From the NCBI RefSeq assembly GCF_020616155.1, contig NZ_CP085530.1:3124501-3188500 (forward strand): a DNA stretch of 64,000 nt, read 5' to 3'. Positions 1 through 10,746 of the stretch are shown here, piece after piece (position 1 is the first letter of the stretch; every line of letters starts with the position of its first letter). The translations under genes were made by a program, and so were the position numbers. The notes under the pieces are model-generated. The model was not told the DNA's origin. It did no database searches and was given only the letters and a program-made list of their open reading frames with translations. The DNA is from Vogesella sp. XCS3 (GTDB taxonomy: Bacteria > Pseudomonadota > Gammaproteobacteria > Burkholderiales > Chromobacteriaceae).

Positions 1-2
1 AG

Positions 3-3000
3 AGCTCTGCGCTGGCCGAACGCCTGCCGTTGCTGCCGCTGCCCGCCGCCGAGCGCCAGCGCCTGCTGCAGCACCTGAAACTGGAAAAAGACGCCGCCAG
101 CGTGCTGACGCTGCGCTGCGGCCAACGTCTGTCGGCCGACAGCAAGGTGTCGCTGCACAACCCTCGCCCCGGCGAAGTCGAGCGGCTGGATTTCCGCGTG
201 CGCCCGCCGTTCAGCGCCACGCTGAGCTGCACCCGCGAAAACGCGCGTGGTGCCTGCATCCCGTTCAAACCCATCAGCCTGGTGTTCAGCTCGCCGGTGC
301 CGGCCGCGCAGGCCGCCGCCATCCGCCTGCAAGGGGAGGGCGAGGCCAAGGCCCGTACGCCGCAGCTGGACGGCCAGCGCGGCGAGCCGGTAGACAGCAT
401 CCAGTTCAAGCCGCCGTTTACCCCGCAGCAGACGCTGCAGCTGCAGCTGCCCGACGGCCTGGTGGACGAGGTTGGCCGCAAGCTGGTGAACGCCGCCAAG
501 TTTCCGCTGGCCGTGCGCATTGGCGACTTTCCGCCGCTAGCCAAGTTTGCCGCCGCGCCGTTCGGCATTATCGAAGCCGGTAGCGACGCCAGCCTGCCGG
601 TGACGCTGCGCGGCGTGGAAGCCGGGTTGCCGCTGCGCAGCGTGTCGCTTACCGGCCAGGGCGTGCTGGCGCGCGACGACCGCAACATGATGCGCTGGCT
701 GGGCAAGGTACTGCGCTACCACGAAAGCACGCTACCGCAAGGCCAGGGCAAGGAGGTGGAAAGCCGCCGCCTGTCGCTGCTGAAAAAACTGCCGCAGGCG
801 CACAAGCTGTCGCTGCCGGCGCAGCCGGATGCCAAAGGGCGCTGGCCGTTCGAGGTGGTGGGTATTCCGCTGCCGCAACGGGGCCTGCACGTGGTGGAAA
901 TCGAATCGCGGCTACTGGGCCGCGCCTTGCTGGGCAAAGCGGCGCCGATGTACGTGCGCAGCGCGGCGCTGCTGACCAACCTGGCGGTGCACCTGAAGCG
1001 CTCGCCGGAAAACGCCGCCGTGTGGGTCACCTCGCTGGACCGCGCCGTACCGCAAGCCGACGCGCTGGTCAGCGTGTACGACTGCCGCGAAACGCTGCTG
1101 TGGCAGGGCCGCACCGGCAAGGACGGTGTGGCGCGCATCGCCAAACCGCTGCCGGAGGCGCAATGCGACGGGCCGGAAAGCCTGGACGGCCTGTTTGTCA
1201 CCGCACGCCTGAAACTGGCCGACGGCAGCGAGGACGTGTCCTTCGTGCGCAGCGGCTGGAACCGCGGCATCGAAAGCTGGCGCTTCCCCTTTCCCACCAG
1301 CAGCGGCGAGCAGCCGTCGGTAGTGGCGCACAGCATTCTGGACCGCAGCCTGCTGCGTGCCGGCGAGACGGTAGCGATGAAGCACCTGCTGCGGGTGCAA
1401 AACAGCCGCGGCCTGGCGCTGCTGAAAGCTGGCGAACTGCCGCAAAGCGTGCGCATCAAGCACGACGCCAGCGACGACGAATTCGTATTGCCGCTGCAAT
1501 GGCGCCGTGGCCGCTACGCCGAGACCAGCTTCACCCTGCCCAAGGCCGCCAAGCTGGGCGAATACAGCATCTACCTGCTGCGCAAGGGCAGCCGCAGCAG
1601 CGGCGACCATCAAGCAGCATCGCTGGCGCTGGACGGCTACGAGCTGTACAGCGGCAACTTCCGCGTGGAAGCGTTCCGCCTGCCGGTGATGAGCGGGCGC
1701 ATCGGCTACCCGGCCGGCGCCGGCATTGCCGCCGAGCGGCTACCGCTTAGCGTCAATCTGGCCTGGGGCAACGGCGGCGCGGCGCGCAACTGGCCGCTGC
1801 AAGTGAGTGCCATGCTGCAAGCACGCTACGAGCAGCCGCGCGGCTACGACGGTTTCAGTTTCAACCCGCCTCAGGCCGGCGATGGCGACGAAGACGAAGC
1901 CGACAGCAACAAGCTGGACGGCAAGGTAGTGCTGGACAAAGCCCCGCTGCAGCTGGACGGCAACGGCAATGGCAAGCTGGCCATCGACAAGCTGCCGGCG
2001 CTGGACCGCCCGTACTGGCTGCTGGCCGAAGCCAGCCTGCGCGACCCGTCCGGCGAAACGCAGACCCTGTCGCGCATGGTGCCACTGTGGCCGGCGGCGC
2101 TGCAGGTGGGGGTGGCGGTAGACGACTGGGTATCGGTCGGCCGTACGCTGAGTGTCAAAACCGTGGTGCTGGACACGCTGGGCAAGCCGCAAGTTGGCCG
2201 CAAAGTCACGCTGCGCCTGGCTAGCCACCATTACCTGTCCAGCCGCAAACGGCTGGTCGGCGGTTTTTACGCCTGGGAGCACACGCACGAGCGCAGCGAC
2301 GAGGGCAAGCTGTGCAGTGGCACCACCGACGCCAGCGGCCTGCTGGTCTGCGAGCTGTCGCCCAAGGAAGAAGGCAATCTGGAAGTGATTGCTGAAGTCG
2401 AAGACGACAAGGGCCATACCGCGCGCGCGGCGCAGCAGGTGTGGGTCAGCCGTCACGACGAGGTGTGGTTCGACGTGGCCGACAACGACCGCATCGACCT
2501 GCTGCCGGAGCAGCGCAGCTACAACCCCGGCGATACCGCGCGCTTCCAGGTGCGCATGCCGTTCCGCAAGGCCACCGTGTGGCTGGCCATCGAGCGCGAA
2601 GGCATCATCGATACCCGCGTGCTGCAGCTGGAAGGCAAGTCGCCGGTCGTCGAGCTGAAAGTGGGCGAGGGCTGGGGGCCGAACGTGTACGTGTCGGTGC
2701 TGGCGGTGCGCGGCCGCGTGCGCGACGTGCCGTGGTACTCGTTCTTTACCTGGGGCTGGAAAACGCCGGTGGAGTGGTGGGACGCCTACTGGCTCGAAGG
2801 CAGCGACTACACGCCGCCGTCCAGCATGGTGGACCTGTCGCGGCCGGCGTTCAAATACGGCGTGGCCGAGATCGAGGTCGGCGACAAGGCGCGCCGCCTG
2901 CAGGTAACGGTGACGCCGCAGCGCAGCCGTTACGGCATCCGCGAAACGGTGCCGGTGCGCATCCAGGTACGCATGCCGGACGGCAAGCCGGCGCCTGCCG

Positions 3001-5231
3001 GTAGTGAGGTGGCGTTTGCCGCGGTGGACGAAGCGCTGCTGCGCCTGCAACCGAATAACAGCTGGCAGCTGATGGAGGCGATGTACCAGCGCCGCAGCTA
3101 CGGCGTGGATACCGCCACCGCGCAGCTGGAGGTAGTCGGCAAGCGCCACTACGGCCGCAAGGCGCTGCCGCCGGGCGGCGGTGGCGGCCAGGCGCCCACG
3201 CGCGAGCTGCTGGACACGCTGCTGCTGTGGCGGCCGTCGGTGGTGCTGGACGCCAACGGTGCGGCCAACCTTGACGTGCCGCTGAACGACGCGCTGACCC
3301 GCTTCCGCCTGGTGGCGGTGGCCGACGTGGGCAGCCATTTCTTCGGCACCGGCCAGGCCGACGTGGACGTGGTGCAGGACGTGCAGATCAGCAACGGGCT
3401 GCCGGCGCTGGTGCGCGAGGGCGACCAGCTGGCCGCCACCGTCACCGTGCGCAACGGTAGCGACAAGGCGCTGACGCTGGACGTGGCCGCCAGCGCCGGT
3501 AGCCAGAAGCTGCCGCCGCAGCGCATCAGCCTGCCTGCGGGCGAAGCACGCGAACTGCGCTGGCCGTTCACGGTGCCTGCCGGCATCGACACGCTGGACT
3601 GGGTGATCAGCGCGCAGGCGGTGGCCGGCAAGGGTAGCGACCGGCTGGCTTTCCGCCAGCAGGTGGCGCCGGCGGTACCGGTGACGGTAGAGCAGGCCAC
3701 CCTGCTGCGGCTGGATGCGGCGCAAACGCTGCCGGTGGGCCTGCCGGCCGGCGCGCTGCCGGGTCGCGGCGGGGTCAGTGTGAGCCTGCAATCGCGCCTG
3801 GGCAGCAGCCTGCCGGGGGTGCAACGCTGGTTCGAGCAATACCCGTACAGCTGCTTGGAGCAACGCGCGTCGCGTGCGCTGGGCACCGCCAATGCCGCGC
3901 AGTGGGACGCGCTGGGCAAGGAGCTGCCGCTGTACCTCGACAGCGACGGTCTGGCCGCGTACTTCCCGCTGTCGGAAGGTAGCGGGCCGTGGGGCAGCGA
4001 CGTGCTGACCGCCTACCTGCTGCAAGTAAGCCATCAGGCCGGGCAAGCGCTGCCGGAAGGCCCGCGCCAGCGCATGCTGGCCGGCCTGGCCGCCTTTGTG
4101 GAAGGCCGTTTGCAGCGCCCGCTGCCGCTGGCCAGCCAGCACCGCGACGCGCGGCTGCTGTCGGCTATGCTGGCGCTGGCGCGTCACGGCAAGCTGCAGC
4201 CGGCCATGCTAGAGGTGCTGGATGGCCAGACGCAGCGCTACAGCACTGCCATGCTGATCGACTGGCTGGAGCTGCTGCAGCGCACGCCGGCGGCGGCCAA
4301 TCGTGCCGCCGCCATGGCGCAGGCCGGCCAGCTGCTGCGCAGCCGCCTCAGCTACCAGGGCACGCGGCTGGTGTTCAGCAGCGAGGCCGACGACAACGCC
4401 TGGTGGCTGATGGGCAGCGCCAACCAGAACGCCGCCCGCCTGCTGCTGCTGGCCAGCACGCTGCCGGACTGGCAGGCCGACGTGCCGCGCCTGCTCACCG
4501 GCCTGCTGGCGCGCCAGCAGCGCGGCCACTGGCAGGGCACCACCGCCAACCTGTGGGGTAGCCTGGCGGTAGCGCAGTTCTCGCGCCAGTACGAAAGCGT
4601 GCCGGTTAGCGGCAGCAGCAGCGTGACGCTGGGCGGCCGTCAGGCCAGCCTCAGCCCCACAGATACCCCGCAGCGTTTGCCGCTATTGCCGTGGCCTGCG
4701 GGCGGCAAGGGCACGCTTACGCTGACGCACCAGGGCAGCGGCGCGCCGTGGGCCACGGTAGAAGCGTTGGCCGCAGTGAAGTTCAGCGGCGAGCGTAGCG
4801 CCGGCTACCGCATCAGCAAGACGCTGACGCCGGTCAGCCAGCAGGTGTCCGGCGAATACCGCCCCGGCGACGTGATGAAGGTGACACTGCAGATTGACGC
4901 CCAGGCCGACATGGGCTGGGTGGTGGTGGACGACCCGGTGCCGGCCGGCGCCAGCATTCTGGGCAGCGGGCTGGGCAACGACTCGGCCATTGCCGTGGCG
5001 CAGGCGCGCGAGCGCGGCAACGGCTGGGCAGATTTTATCGAACGCCTGCCGGGCAACTACCGCGCCTACTACCGCTACCTGCCGCGCGGCGCGCTGACGG
5101 TGGAATACACGGTTCGGCTGAACACGCCTGGCCGCTTCCAGCTGCCGCCGACGCGGGTCGAGGCGATGTACGCGCCGGGCGTGTACGGCATGCTGGCCAA
5201 TACACCGTTCGAGGTGGCCGGTGCGCGCTAA
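3..5231 (+). CDS. yfhM: Bacterial alpha-2-macroglobulin (YfhM type), 5' end cut by window edge
   Basis: Large periplasmic protease-trapping protein; the reading frame is open to the left edge, so the true start and signal peptide lie outside and about 1740 residues are visible. The thioester motif Cys-Leu-Glu-Gln is intact (codons 3852-3863, in the context YPYSCLEQRASR), which in this family covalently traps attacking proteases. It is preceded by repeated beta-sandwich (MG-like) segments and followed by the helical thioester domain and a C-terminal receptor-like domain. The stop overlaps the GTG start of pbpC, the classic yfhM-pbpC pairing in which A2M is thought to guard the envelope while PBP1C repairs the wall. 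Family assignment is firm; the protective role is inferred from the family. It carries two copies of the dispersed GTTGGCCGCA repeat (3260, 4766). Confidence 0.93.
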   Translation, partial: SSALAERLPLLPLPAAERQRLLQHLKLEKDAASVLTLRCGQRLSADSKVSLHNPRPGEVERLDFRVRPPFSATLSCTRENARGACIPFKPISLVFSSPVPAAQAAAIRLQGEGEAKARTPQLDGQRGEPVDSIQFKPPFTPQQTLQLQLPDGLVDEVGRKLVNAAKFPLAVRIGDFPPLAKFAAAPFGIIEAGSDASLPVTLRGVEAGLPLRSVSLTGQGVLARDDRNMMRWLGKVLRYHESTLPQGQGKEVESRRLSLLKKLPQAHKLSLPAQPDAKGRWPFEVVGIPLPQRGLHVVEIESRLLGRALLGKAAPMYVRSAALLTNLAVHLKRSPENAAVWVTSLDRAVPQADALVSVYDCRETLLWQGRTGKDGVARIAKPLPEAQCDGPESLDGLFVTARLKLADGSEDVSFVRSGWNRGIESWRFPFPTSSGEQPSVVAHSILDRSLLRAGETVAMKHLLRVQNSRGLALLKAGELPQSVRIKHDASDDEFVLPLQWRRGRYAETSFTLPKAAKLGEYSIYLLRKGSRSSGDHQAASLALDGYELYSGNFRVEAFRLPVMSGRIGYPAGAGIAAERLPLSVNLAWGNGGAARNWPLQVSAMLQARYEQPRGYDGFSFNPPQAGDGDEDEADSNKLDGKVVLDKAPLQLDGNGNGKLAIDKLPALDRPYWLLAEASLRDPSGETQTLSRMVPLWPAALQVGVAVDDWVSVGRTLSVKTVVLDTLGKPQVGRKVTLRLASHHYLSSRKRLVGGFYAWEHTHERSDEGKLCSGTTDASGLLVCELSPKEEGNLEVIAEVEDDKGHTARAAQQVWVSRHDEVWFDVADNDRIDLLPEQRSYNPGDTARFQVRMPFRKATVWLAIEREGIIDTRVLQLEGKSPVVELKVGEGWGPNVYVSVLAVRGRVRDVPWYSFFTWGWKTPVEWWDAYWLEGSDYTPPSSMVDLSRPAFKYGVAEIEVGDKARRLQVTVTPQRSRYGIRETVPVRIQVRMPDGKPAPAGSEVAFAAVDEALLRLQPNNSWQLMEAMYQRRSYGVDTATAQLEVVGKRHYGRKALPPGGGGGQAPTRELLDTLLLWRPSVVLDANGAANLDVPLNDALTRFRLVAVADVGSHFFGTGQADVDVVQDVQISNGLPALVREGDQLAATVTVRNGSDKALTLDVAASAGSQKLPPQRISLPAGEARELRWPFTVPAGIDTLDWVISAQAVAGKGSDRLAFRQQVAPAVPVTVEQATLLRLDAAQTLPVGLPAGALPGRGGVSVSLQSRLGSSLPGVQRWFEQYPYSCLEQRASRALGTANAAQWDALGKELPLYLDSDGLAAYFPLSEGSGPWGSDVLTAYLLQVSHQAGQALPEGPRQRMLAGLAAFVEGRLQRPLPLASQHRDARLLSAMLALARHGKLQPAMLEVLDGQTQRYSTAMLIDWLELLQRTPAAANRAAAMAQAGQLLRSRLSYQGTRLVFSSEADDNAWWLMGSANQNAARLLLLASTLPDWQADVPRLLTGLLARQQRGHWQGTTANLWGSLAVAQFSRQYESVPVSGSSSVTLGGRQASLSPTDTPQRLPLLPWPAGGKGTLTLTHQGSGAPWATVEALAAVKFSGERSAGYRISKTLTPVSQQVSGEYRPGDVMKVTLQIDAQADMGWVVVDDPVPAGASILGSGLGNDSAIAVAQARERGNGWADFIERLPGNYRAYYRYLPRGALTVEYTVRLNTPGRFQLPPTRVEAMYAPGVYGMLANTPFEVAGAR

Positions 5232-7410
5232 GGCGGCGCGCTGGCTATGGCTGGCGGGGTTGGCCGCTGCCCAGCCTGTGGCGGCCAACCCTGGCTTTGC
5301 CGAGGTACGCGCCGCGTGGCAGCCGTCGGACGTGATTGTGCTGGACCGTCACGGCACGCCGCTGCAGCGTGTGCGGCAGGACCCGCGCGCGCTGCGGCTG
5401 GACTGGCTGCGGCTGGCCGACACCTCGGCGCCGCTGCGTTACGCGCTGCTGCTGTCGGAAGACCGCCGCTTTTACCAGCACAGCGGCGTGGACTGGTCCG
5501 GCGTGGCGGCGGCGGCCTGGGGCAATCTCTGGCACAGCCGCACCCGTGGTGCGTCTACCCTCACCATGCAGCTGGCCGGTTTGCTGGACGCCGACCTGAA
5601 AGCCGGTAGCGGCGGGCGCAGTCTGTGGCAGAAGCTGGGCCAGACCTGGTCGGCCAGCGCGCTGGAAAAACAGTGGCGCAAGGACGAGATACTGGAGGCC
5701 TACCTCAATCTGGTGGGCTTTCGCGGCGAGCTGGTGGGGCTGCCGGCGGTGTCGCGTGCGCTGTTCGGCAAGTGGCCGCAGGGGCTGAACCGGCAGGAGT
5801 CGGCCATCATCGTGGCCCTGCTGCGCGGCCCCAACGCCGGGCCCGAGCGCGTAGCCGCCCGCGCCTGCGGCATTCTGCGCGACATGGCGCTGGACACCGC
5901 GCGCCAGCAGCGCCGCCCGCCGCCGCCGGACGCCACGCTGCAGCGCGATTGCGACCGCGCCAGCATCCAGACCCGCCAGGCGCTGGCGCGCCGGCTGCCG
6001 GTGGTGGATGCGCAGGCACAGCTGGCGCCGCACTTTGCACAAAAGCTGTTGCAACAGCAGCCGCAGGCGGCCGGCAGCGTGCTGCGCAGCACGCTGGACG
6101 CGGCCTTGCAGCGCTACGCCAGCGCCCTGCTGCAGCGCCACCTGCTGGCGCTGCGCCAGCGCAATGTGCAGGACGGCGCCTTGCTGGTGCTGGACAACGC
6201 CAGCGGCGACATCCTGGCCTGGGTGGGCTCCAGCGGCGCCTTGTCCGCTGCGGCCAACGTGGATGGCGTCACCGCCTTGCGCCAGGCCGGTTCCACGCTG
6301 AAGCCCTTCCTGTACCAGCTGGCGCTGCAGCAGCATTACCTGACCGCGGCCAGCCTGCTGGACGACAGCCCGCTGGACCTGCAAACCGCCGCCGGCCTGT
6401 ACGCGCCGCAAAACTACGCCCGTGACTTCAAGGGCCCGGTATCGGTGCGCAGCGCGCTGGGTGCCTCGCTGAACATCCCCGCGGTACGCACCATCACCAT
6501 GGTCGGCCCCGGCGCGCTGCGCGACCGCCTGTACGCGCTGGGCTTGCGCAGCCTGCAGCAGGACGGCGACTACTACGGCTATAGCCTGGCGCTGGGCGCG
6601 GCCGACGTGCGGCTGATCGAGCTGGCCAACGCCTACCGCACGCTGGCGCAAGGTGGGCTGTACAGCGCGCCGCGCTGGACGCTGGCGCAGCCGTCGGCCA
6701 CGCCGCAACGCCAGCTGGACGCAGCGTCCAGCTTTATCGTTAGCGACATGCTGGCCGACCGCAGCGCGCGGGCGCGCACCTTCGGGCTGGAAAGCGTGCT
6801 GTCCACCCGCTACTGGAGCGCGGTGAAAACCGGCACCAGCAAGGACATGCGTGACAACTGGGCCATCGGCTACAGCCGCCACTACACGGTGGCGGTGTGG
6901 GTGGGCAACGCCAGCGGCGAACCGATGTGGGATGTGTCCGGCATGCACGGGGCGGCGCCGGTGTGGCAGGGGGTGATGGACTGGTTGCAGCGCGGCCGAC
7001 CATCGTTACCGCCCAAGCCGCCAGCCGGGGTGAGCCAGCGTCGCGTGCGCTACGCCGGCGGCGAAGAAGCCGCACGGCAGGAGTATTTTCTGGCTGGCAC
7101 CGAGCGCAAGCTGATTACCGGCCAGCCACGTGGCAGCGCGCAGCCGCCGGGCATCGTGTCGCCGCTGGGCGGCAGCATCTACGCGGTGGACCCGGACGTG
7201 CCGCCGGCCAATCAGCGCCTGCTGCTGCAGGCACGTGGCGTGGTGGCGGCGCAGTGGTGGCTGGATGGCCGCCTGCTGGGGCGCGGCGAGCGCCTGCCGT
7301 GGTTCCCGTGGCCGGGCCGCCACGTGCTGGAGCTGCGCGACGGCCGTGGCAAGGTGGTGGAGCGGGTGCGTTTCGAGGTGCGTGGTGCGGTGGCCAAGCC
7401 GAAATCTTGA
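5221..7410 (+). CDS. pbpC: Penicillin-binding protein 1C (transglycosylase/transpeptidase)
   Basis: Bifunctional peptidoglycan synthase, 729 aa, inner-membrane anchored with its domains in the periplasm. Order: hydrophobic N-terminus (about residues 5-22); GT51 transglycosylase with catalytic Glu80 in SEDRRFYQHSG; penicillin-binding domain with Ser358 in AGSTLKP (SxxK) and the KTG triad near Lys536 (VKTGTSKD); C-terminal PBP1C-specific beta domain (about 640-725). Length is typical of PBP1C. The GTG start at 5221 overlaps the end of the alpha-2-macroglobulin gene, so the two are translationally coupled. All catalytic motifs are intact, so it should be active. Confidence 0.95.
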   Translation: MRAKAARWLWLAGLAAAQPVAANPGFAEVRAAWQPSDVIVLDRHGTPLQRVRQDPRALRLDWLRLADTSAPLRYALLLSEDRRFYQHSGVDWSGVAAAAWGNLWHSRTRGASTLTMQLAGLLDADLKAGSGGRSLWQKLGQTWSASALEKQWRKDEILEAYLNLVGFRGELVGLPAVSRALFGKWPQGLNRQESAIIVALLRGPNAGPERVAARACGILRDMALDTARQQRRPPPPDATLQRDCDRASIQTRQALARRLPVVDAQAQLAPHFAQKLLQQQPQAAGSVLRSTLDAALQRYASALLQRHLLALRQRNVQDGALLVLDNASGDILAWVGSSGALSAAANVDGVTALRQAGSTLKPFLYQLALQQHYLTAASLLDDSPLDLQTAAGLYAPQNYARDFKGPVSVRSALGASLNIPAVRTITMVGPGALRDRLYALGLRSLQQDGDYYGYSLALGAADVRLIELANAYRTLAQGGLYSAPRWTLAQPSATPQRQLDAASSFIVSDMLADRSARARTFGLESVLSTRYWSAVKTGTSKDMRDNWAIGYSRHYTVAVWVGNASGEPMWDVSGMHGAAPVWQGVMDWLQRGRPSLPPKPPAGVSQRRVRYAGGEEAARQEYFLAGTERKLITGQPRGSAQPPGIVSPLGGSIYAVDPDVPPANQRLLLQARGVVAAQWWLDGRLLGRGERLPWFPWPGRHVLELRDGRGKVVERVRFEVRGAVAKPKS

Positions 7411-7441
7411 CCGGCTATGCTGAACCCGCAATCCCGCTACG

Positions 7442-8433
<992 letters not shown>

Positions 8434-8479
8434 TTAACATTGCGGATCTGAAAATTTTACCTGACATTGCGGACTTATC

Positions 8480-9685
8480 GTGACCAAGCCATTGTCTTTC
8501 TGGGGCTTTGCCGCCTTCCTGCGCCGCCGGCTGGCGCAACAGCGCGTGATGCAGGTGGCCGGCAGCCTCACCTTTACCACGCTGCTGGCGCTGGTGCCGC
8601 TGCTGACTATTGCCATTACCGTGATGTCGGCGTTTCCGGTTTTTTCCGACTACAGCACCCGCTTCAAGGTGATGCTACTGTCTACGCTGGTGCCGGAATT
8701 CGCCGGCAAGGTGATCTCGGTGTACATGCGCCAGTTTGCCGACAACGCCGAGAAGCTCACCGCCGCCGGTATCGTGATGCTCGGTGCCACCTCGCTGATG
8801 CTGATGGCCACCGTGGAGCGCACCTTCAACAGCATCTGGGGCGTGCGCCGCGCGCGGCCGTGGTTGCAGCAGAGCATGGTGTACTGGACGGTGCTGACGC
8901 TGGGGCCGCTGGCGCTGGGCGGCGGCCTGCTGGGCTGGCGCTTGCTGTTCAAGCTGACGCATATCGAGCGCATTTCGCCGCTGCTGGACGAAACCCTGCA
9001 GTCGCTAGGCAGCGTGACGCTAACCATGCTGGTGCTGGCGCTGGTGTTCCGCATCGTGCCCAACCGTTACGTGCCGGTAAAGCACGCCATGCTGGGCGGC
9101 TTGCTGACGGCCATCCTGCTGGAAATCACCAAGCTGGGCTTCGGTTTTTACATCGGCCAGATTGCCAGCTACCAGCTGGTGTACGGCGCTTTTGCCAGCG
9201 TGCCCATCCTGCTGCTGTGGCTGTTCTGCCTGTGGCTGGTGGTGCTGGCCGGGGCGGTGCTGACGGCGTCGTTCTCGTACTGGGAGGGCGGTGCCTGGCA
9301 GCGCCGCAACGAGCCGCGCCGCCGCTTTCTGGACGCGGTAGAGGTGTTGGTGATGCTGGATCGCGCCCAGGACGAAGGCCGCGCGCTGCGGCCGGAAGAC
9401 CTGCGCCGCGAGGTAAAAGTGGGCTACGACGAGCTGGGCAGCGTGCTGGACCGGCTGGCGCAAGCCGGCTACGTGCAGCGCGGCGCGCGCGATGGCTGGG
9501 CACTGCTGCGCCGTGCCGAGCACATCGAGCTGGCCGAGCTGTTCCGCCTGTTTGTGTACCGGCCGGAGCAGCACGCGCAGGACGATGAGATCGCGGCCGA
9601 GGTAGAAGCGCTGCTGGGCAACACCATGGCTCAGCTGGGCGAGGTCTCGGTGGCGGCGTTTGCCCGCCGAGTGGGGCGGAAGTAG
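8480..9685 (+). CDS. YihY/BrkB-family inner membrane protein with C-terminal winged helix
   Basis: 401-aa polytopic membrane protein of the YihY (formerly 'RNase BN') family. About six hydrophobic segments occupy residues 30-265 with the typical SLTFTTLLALVPLLTI start and the YGAFASVPILLLWLFCLWLVVLAGAVLTASFSY end. After the membrane part there is a soluble tail (about 285-400) that looks like a winged helix (RAQDEGRALRPEDLRREVKVGYDELGSVLDRLAQAGYVQR), the longer betaproteobacterial form of the family. The molecular function is unknown. It is divergent from wrbA with a 55-bp gap, and its 3' end overlaps the convergent DUF3025 gene by 55 bp. Confidence 0.88.
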   Translation: MTKPLSFWGFAAFLRRRLAQQRVMQVAGSLTFTTLLALVPLLTIAITVMSAFPVFSDYSTRFKVMLLSTLVPEFAGKVISVYMRQFADNAEKLTAAGIVMLGATSLMLMATVERTFNSIWGVRRARPWLQQSMVYWTVLTLGPLALGGGLLGWRLLFKLTHIERISPLLDETLQSLGSVTLTMLVLALVFRIVPNRYVPVKHAMLGGLLTAILLEITKLGFGFYIGQIASYQLVYGAFASVPILLLWLFCLWLVVLAGAVLTASFSYWEGGAWQRRNEPRRRFLDAVEVLVMLDRAQDEGRALRPEDLRREVKVGYDELGSVLDRLAQAGYVQRGARDGWALLRRAEHIELAELFRLFVYRPEQHAQDDEIAAEVEALLGNTMAQLGEVSVAAFARRVGRK

Positions 9686-10464
9686 GCGGTATTGGCGTAG
9701 AAGGCCGCGTCCTGCTGTGGCCACCAGCCGGGCAGGCCCAGCAGCGGTAGCGGCAGCAGCTCGCGCGGGCGGGCCAGCCAGCTGTCGTCCTGCAACAGGG
9801 CGGCCAGACGGGCGTCCAGCTGCTGCTGGCGCGCGGCATAGTCCAGCGTGAAGAAGTCTTCGGTGACCGGCAGCAGCAGCGCCTTGCCGCACCAGCCAAT
9901 GTGCATGGCCAGCCCCTGTTCGAACAGCGCGTGGCCCAGCACGTGGGTGTCGATGCGCGTGCCCCAGGCGTCGGCGTGCGTCACCAGCAGCGTTTGCCAG
10001 TCCATGCCCTGCAGCGCTGCAGCCAGCGCCGGGTCGGCAACCGGCACGATCACCCCGCATTCATCCAGCAGCGTGGCCGCGTCGCGGAACGGGCCGCGGC
10101 CAACCTCGCCGCGCTCGATGGCGCGCACGTGGCGATCGTTCAGTGCGGTTTTGCTGCGCGGCCACGACAACCACGCCAGCGCGCCAAACCAGTCGTGCCA
10201 GTTTTGCGTGCGGGTAGGGACTTCGCCGCGGGCGCCAATGTGCATCTCGTAATACAGCGTGGGGTCGAGGTCGCAGGCAAAGCGCAGCCCCGGCGGCAGC
10301 GCCAGGCCCAGTAGCCGGGCGTGCGCGGTCAGGCGGTCGAAGTCGGCCTGTTGCGGCCAACCCTGCGGCTGCAGCGCCTGCCATGGCGCCAGGCTGCGGT
10401 ACAGCGGGTGCGCCGGCCACGGCCTAAAGTCGGTGGGCAGGCAGCCCTGGGCAATCATGCGCAT
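9631..10464 (-). CDS. DUF3025 family protein
   Basis: 277-aa cytosolic protein of the DUF3025 family, function unknown. The family signature is clear in the centre: YYEMHIGARGEVPTRTQNWHDWFGALAWLSWPRSKTALNDRH (about residues 70-112). Downstream, an HADAWGTRIDTHVLGHALFEQ segment with conserved Asp/His residues resembles a metal-site arrangement, but no catalysis is documented that I know of. It overlaps yihY tail to tail by 55 bp. Just upstream on the same strand is a 39-aa membrane peptide with its own ribosome site, so the two probably form a short operon. Confidence 0.82.
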   Translation of the reverse strand: MRMIAQGCLPTDFRPWPAHPLYRSLAPWQALQPQGWPQQADFDRLTAHARLLGLALPPGLRFACDLDPTLYYEMHIGARGEVPTRTQNWHDWFGALAWLSWPRSKTALNDRHVRAIERGEVGRGPFRDAATLLDECGVIVPVADPALAAALQGMDWQTLLVTHADAWGTRIDTHVLGHALFEQGLAMHIGWCGKALLLPVTEDFFTLDYAARQQQLDARLAALLQDDSWLARPRELLPLPLLGLPGWWPQQDAAFYANTAYFRPTRRANAATETSPS

Positions 10465-10473
10465 GGCGCGGGT

Positions 10474-10593
10474 TTACTGTGCCTGGCTGGCGGCTGTGTT
10501 GGCCGCAGCTTGCGGGCGGGTAAGGTGGTGGATGGCGACAGACAGTACCACGCCGATGACGGCGAGCAGGGCAAGGCGTTGCAGCAGGTTCAT
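10474..10593 (-). CDS. Small membrane peptide, 39 aa
   Basis: A short gene too small for routine calling. It starts with ATG at 10593, 8 nt after a GGAG ribosome site, and encodes a 39-residue peptide: a short basic start, one hydrophobic helix (about residues 7-22, LALLAVIGVVLSVAIHH) and a small Ala-rich tail. It ends 10 bp before the DUF3025 start on the same strand, which supports co-expression. One copy of the dispersed repeat (10498-10507) encodes its Ala-Ala-Asn. No family recognised; the ribosome site and hydrophobic segment are the evidence that it is real. Confidence 0.55.
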   Translation of the reverse strand: MNLLQRLALLAVIGVVLSVAIHHLTRPQAAANTAASQAQ

Positions 10594-10621
10594 GTGTATT
10601 ACTCCGTATTCGGAAAGACAA

Positions 10622-10643
10622 ACGCCACCCGGTGGGGTGGCGT
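10622..10643 (-). terminator. Rho-independent terminator after tRNA-Arg
   Basis: Perfect 9-bp arms (10622-10630 and 10635-10643) around a GGTG loop; on the minus strand the hairpin is followed by a T-rich run (TTTGTCTTT). It lies 11 bp past the 3' end of the tRNA gene. Confidence 0.8.
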
Positions 10644-10654
10644 GCAGGTCGGGG

Positions 10655-10729
10655 TGGCGCCCCCGCCGGGAATCGAACCCAGAACTGCCCCTTAGGAGGG
10701 GGCCGTTATATCCATTTAACTACAGGGAC
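10655..10729 (-). tRNA. tRNA-Arg (anticodon CCU)
   Basis: A 75-nt tRNA on the minus strand beginning GTCCCTG and ending with an encoded CCA. The acceptor stem pairs fully (with G-U pairs), the T arm has the TTCGATT loop, and the anticodon loop CTCCTAA places CCT as anticodon, reading AGG. The sequence closely follows the E. coli tRNA-Arg(CCU) pattern (AGTTAAATGGATATAAC D-arm). It lies 17 bp downstream of ispB on the same strand and has its own terminator. Confidence 0.95.
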
Positions 10730-10746
10730 AGCCAGAAACTTTTTCA

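Noticed and set aside
1740..4187. 815-codon open frame on the minus strand inside the alpha-2-macroglobulin gene
   Set aside because: It mirrors a strongly coding plus-strand gene, is rich in His/Arg/Gln without motifs and has no ribosome site; high-GC third positions create such shadows.
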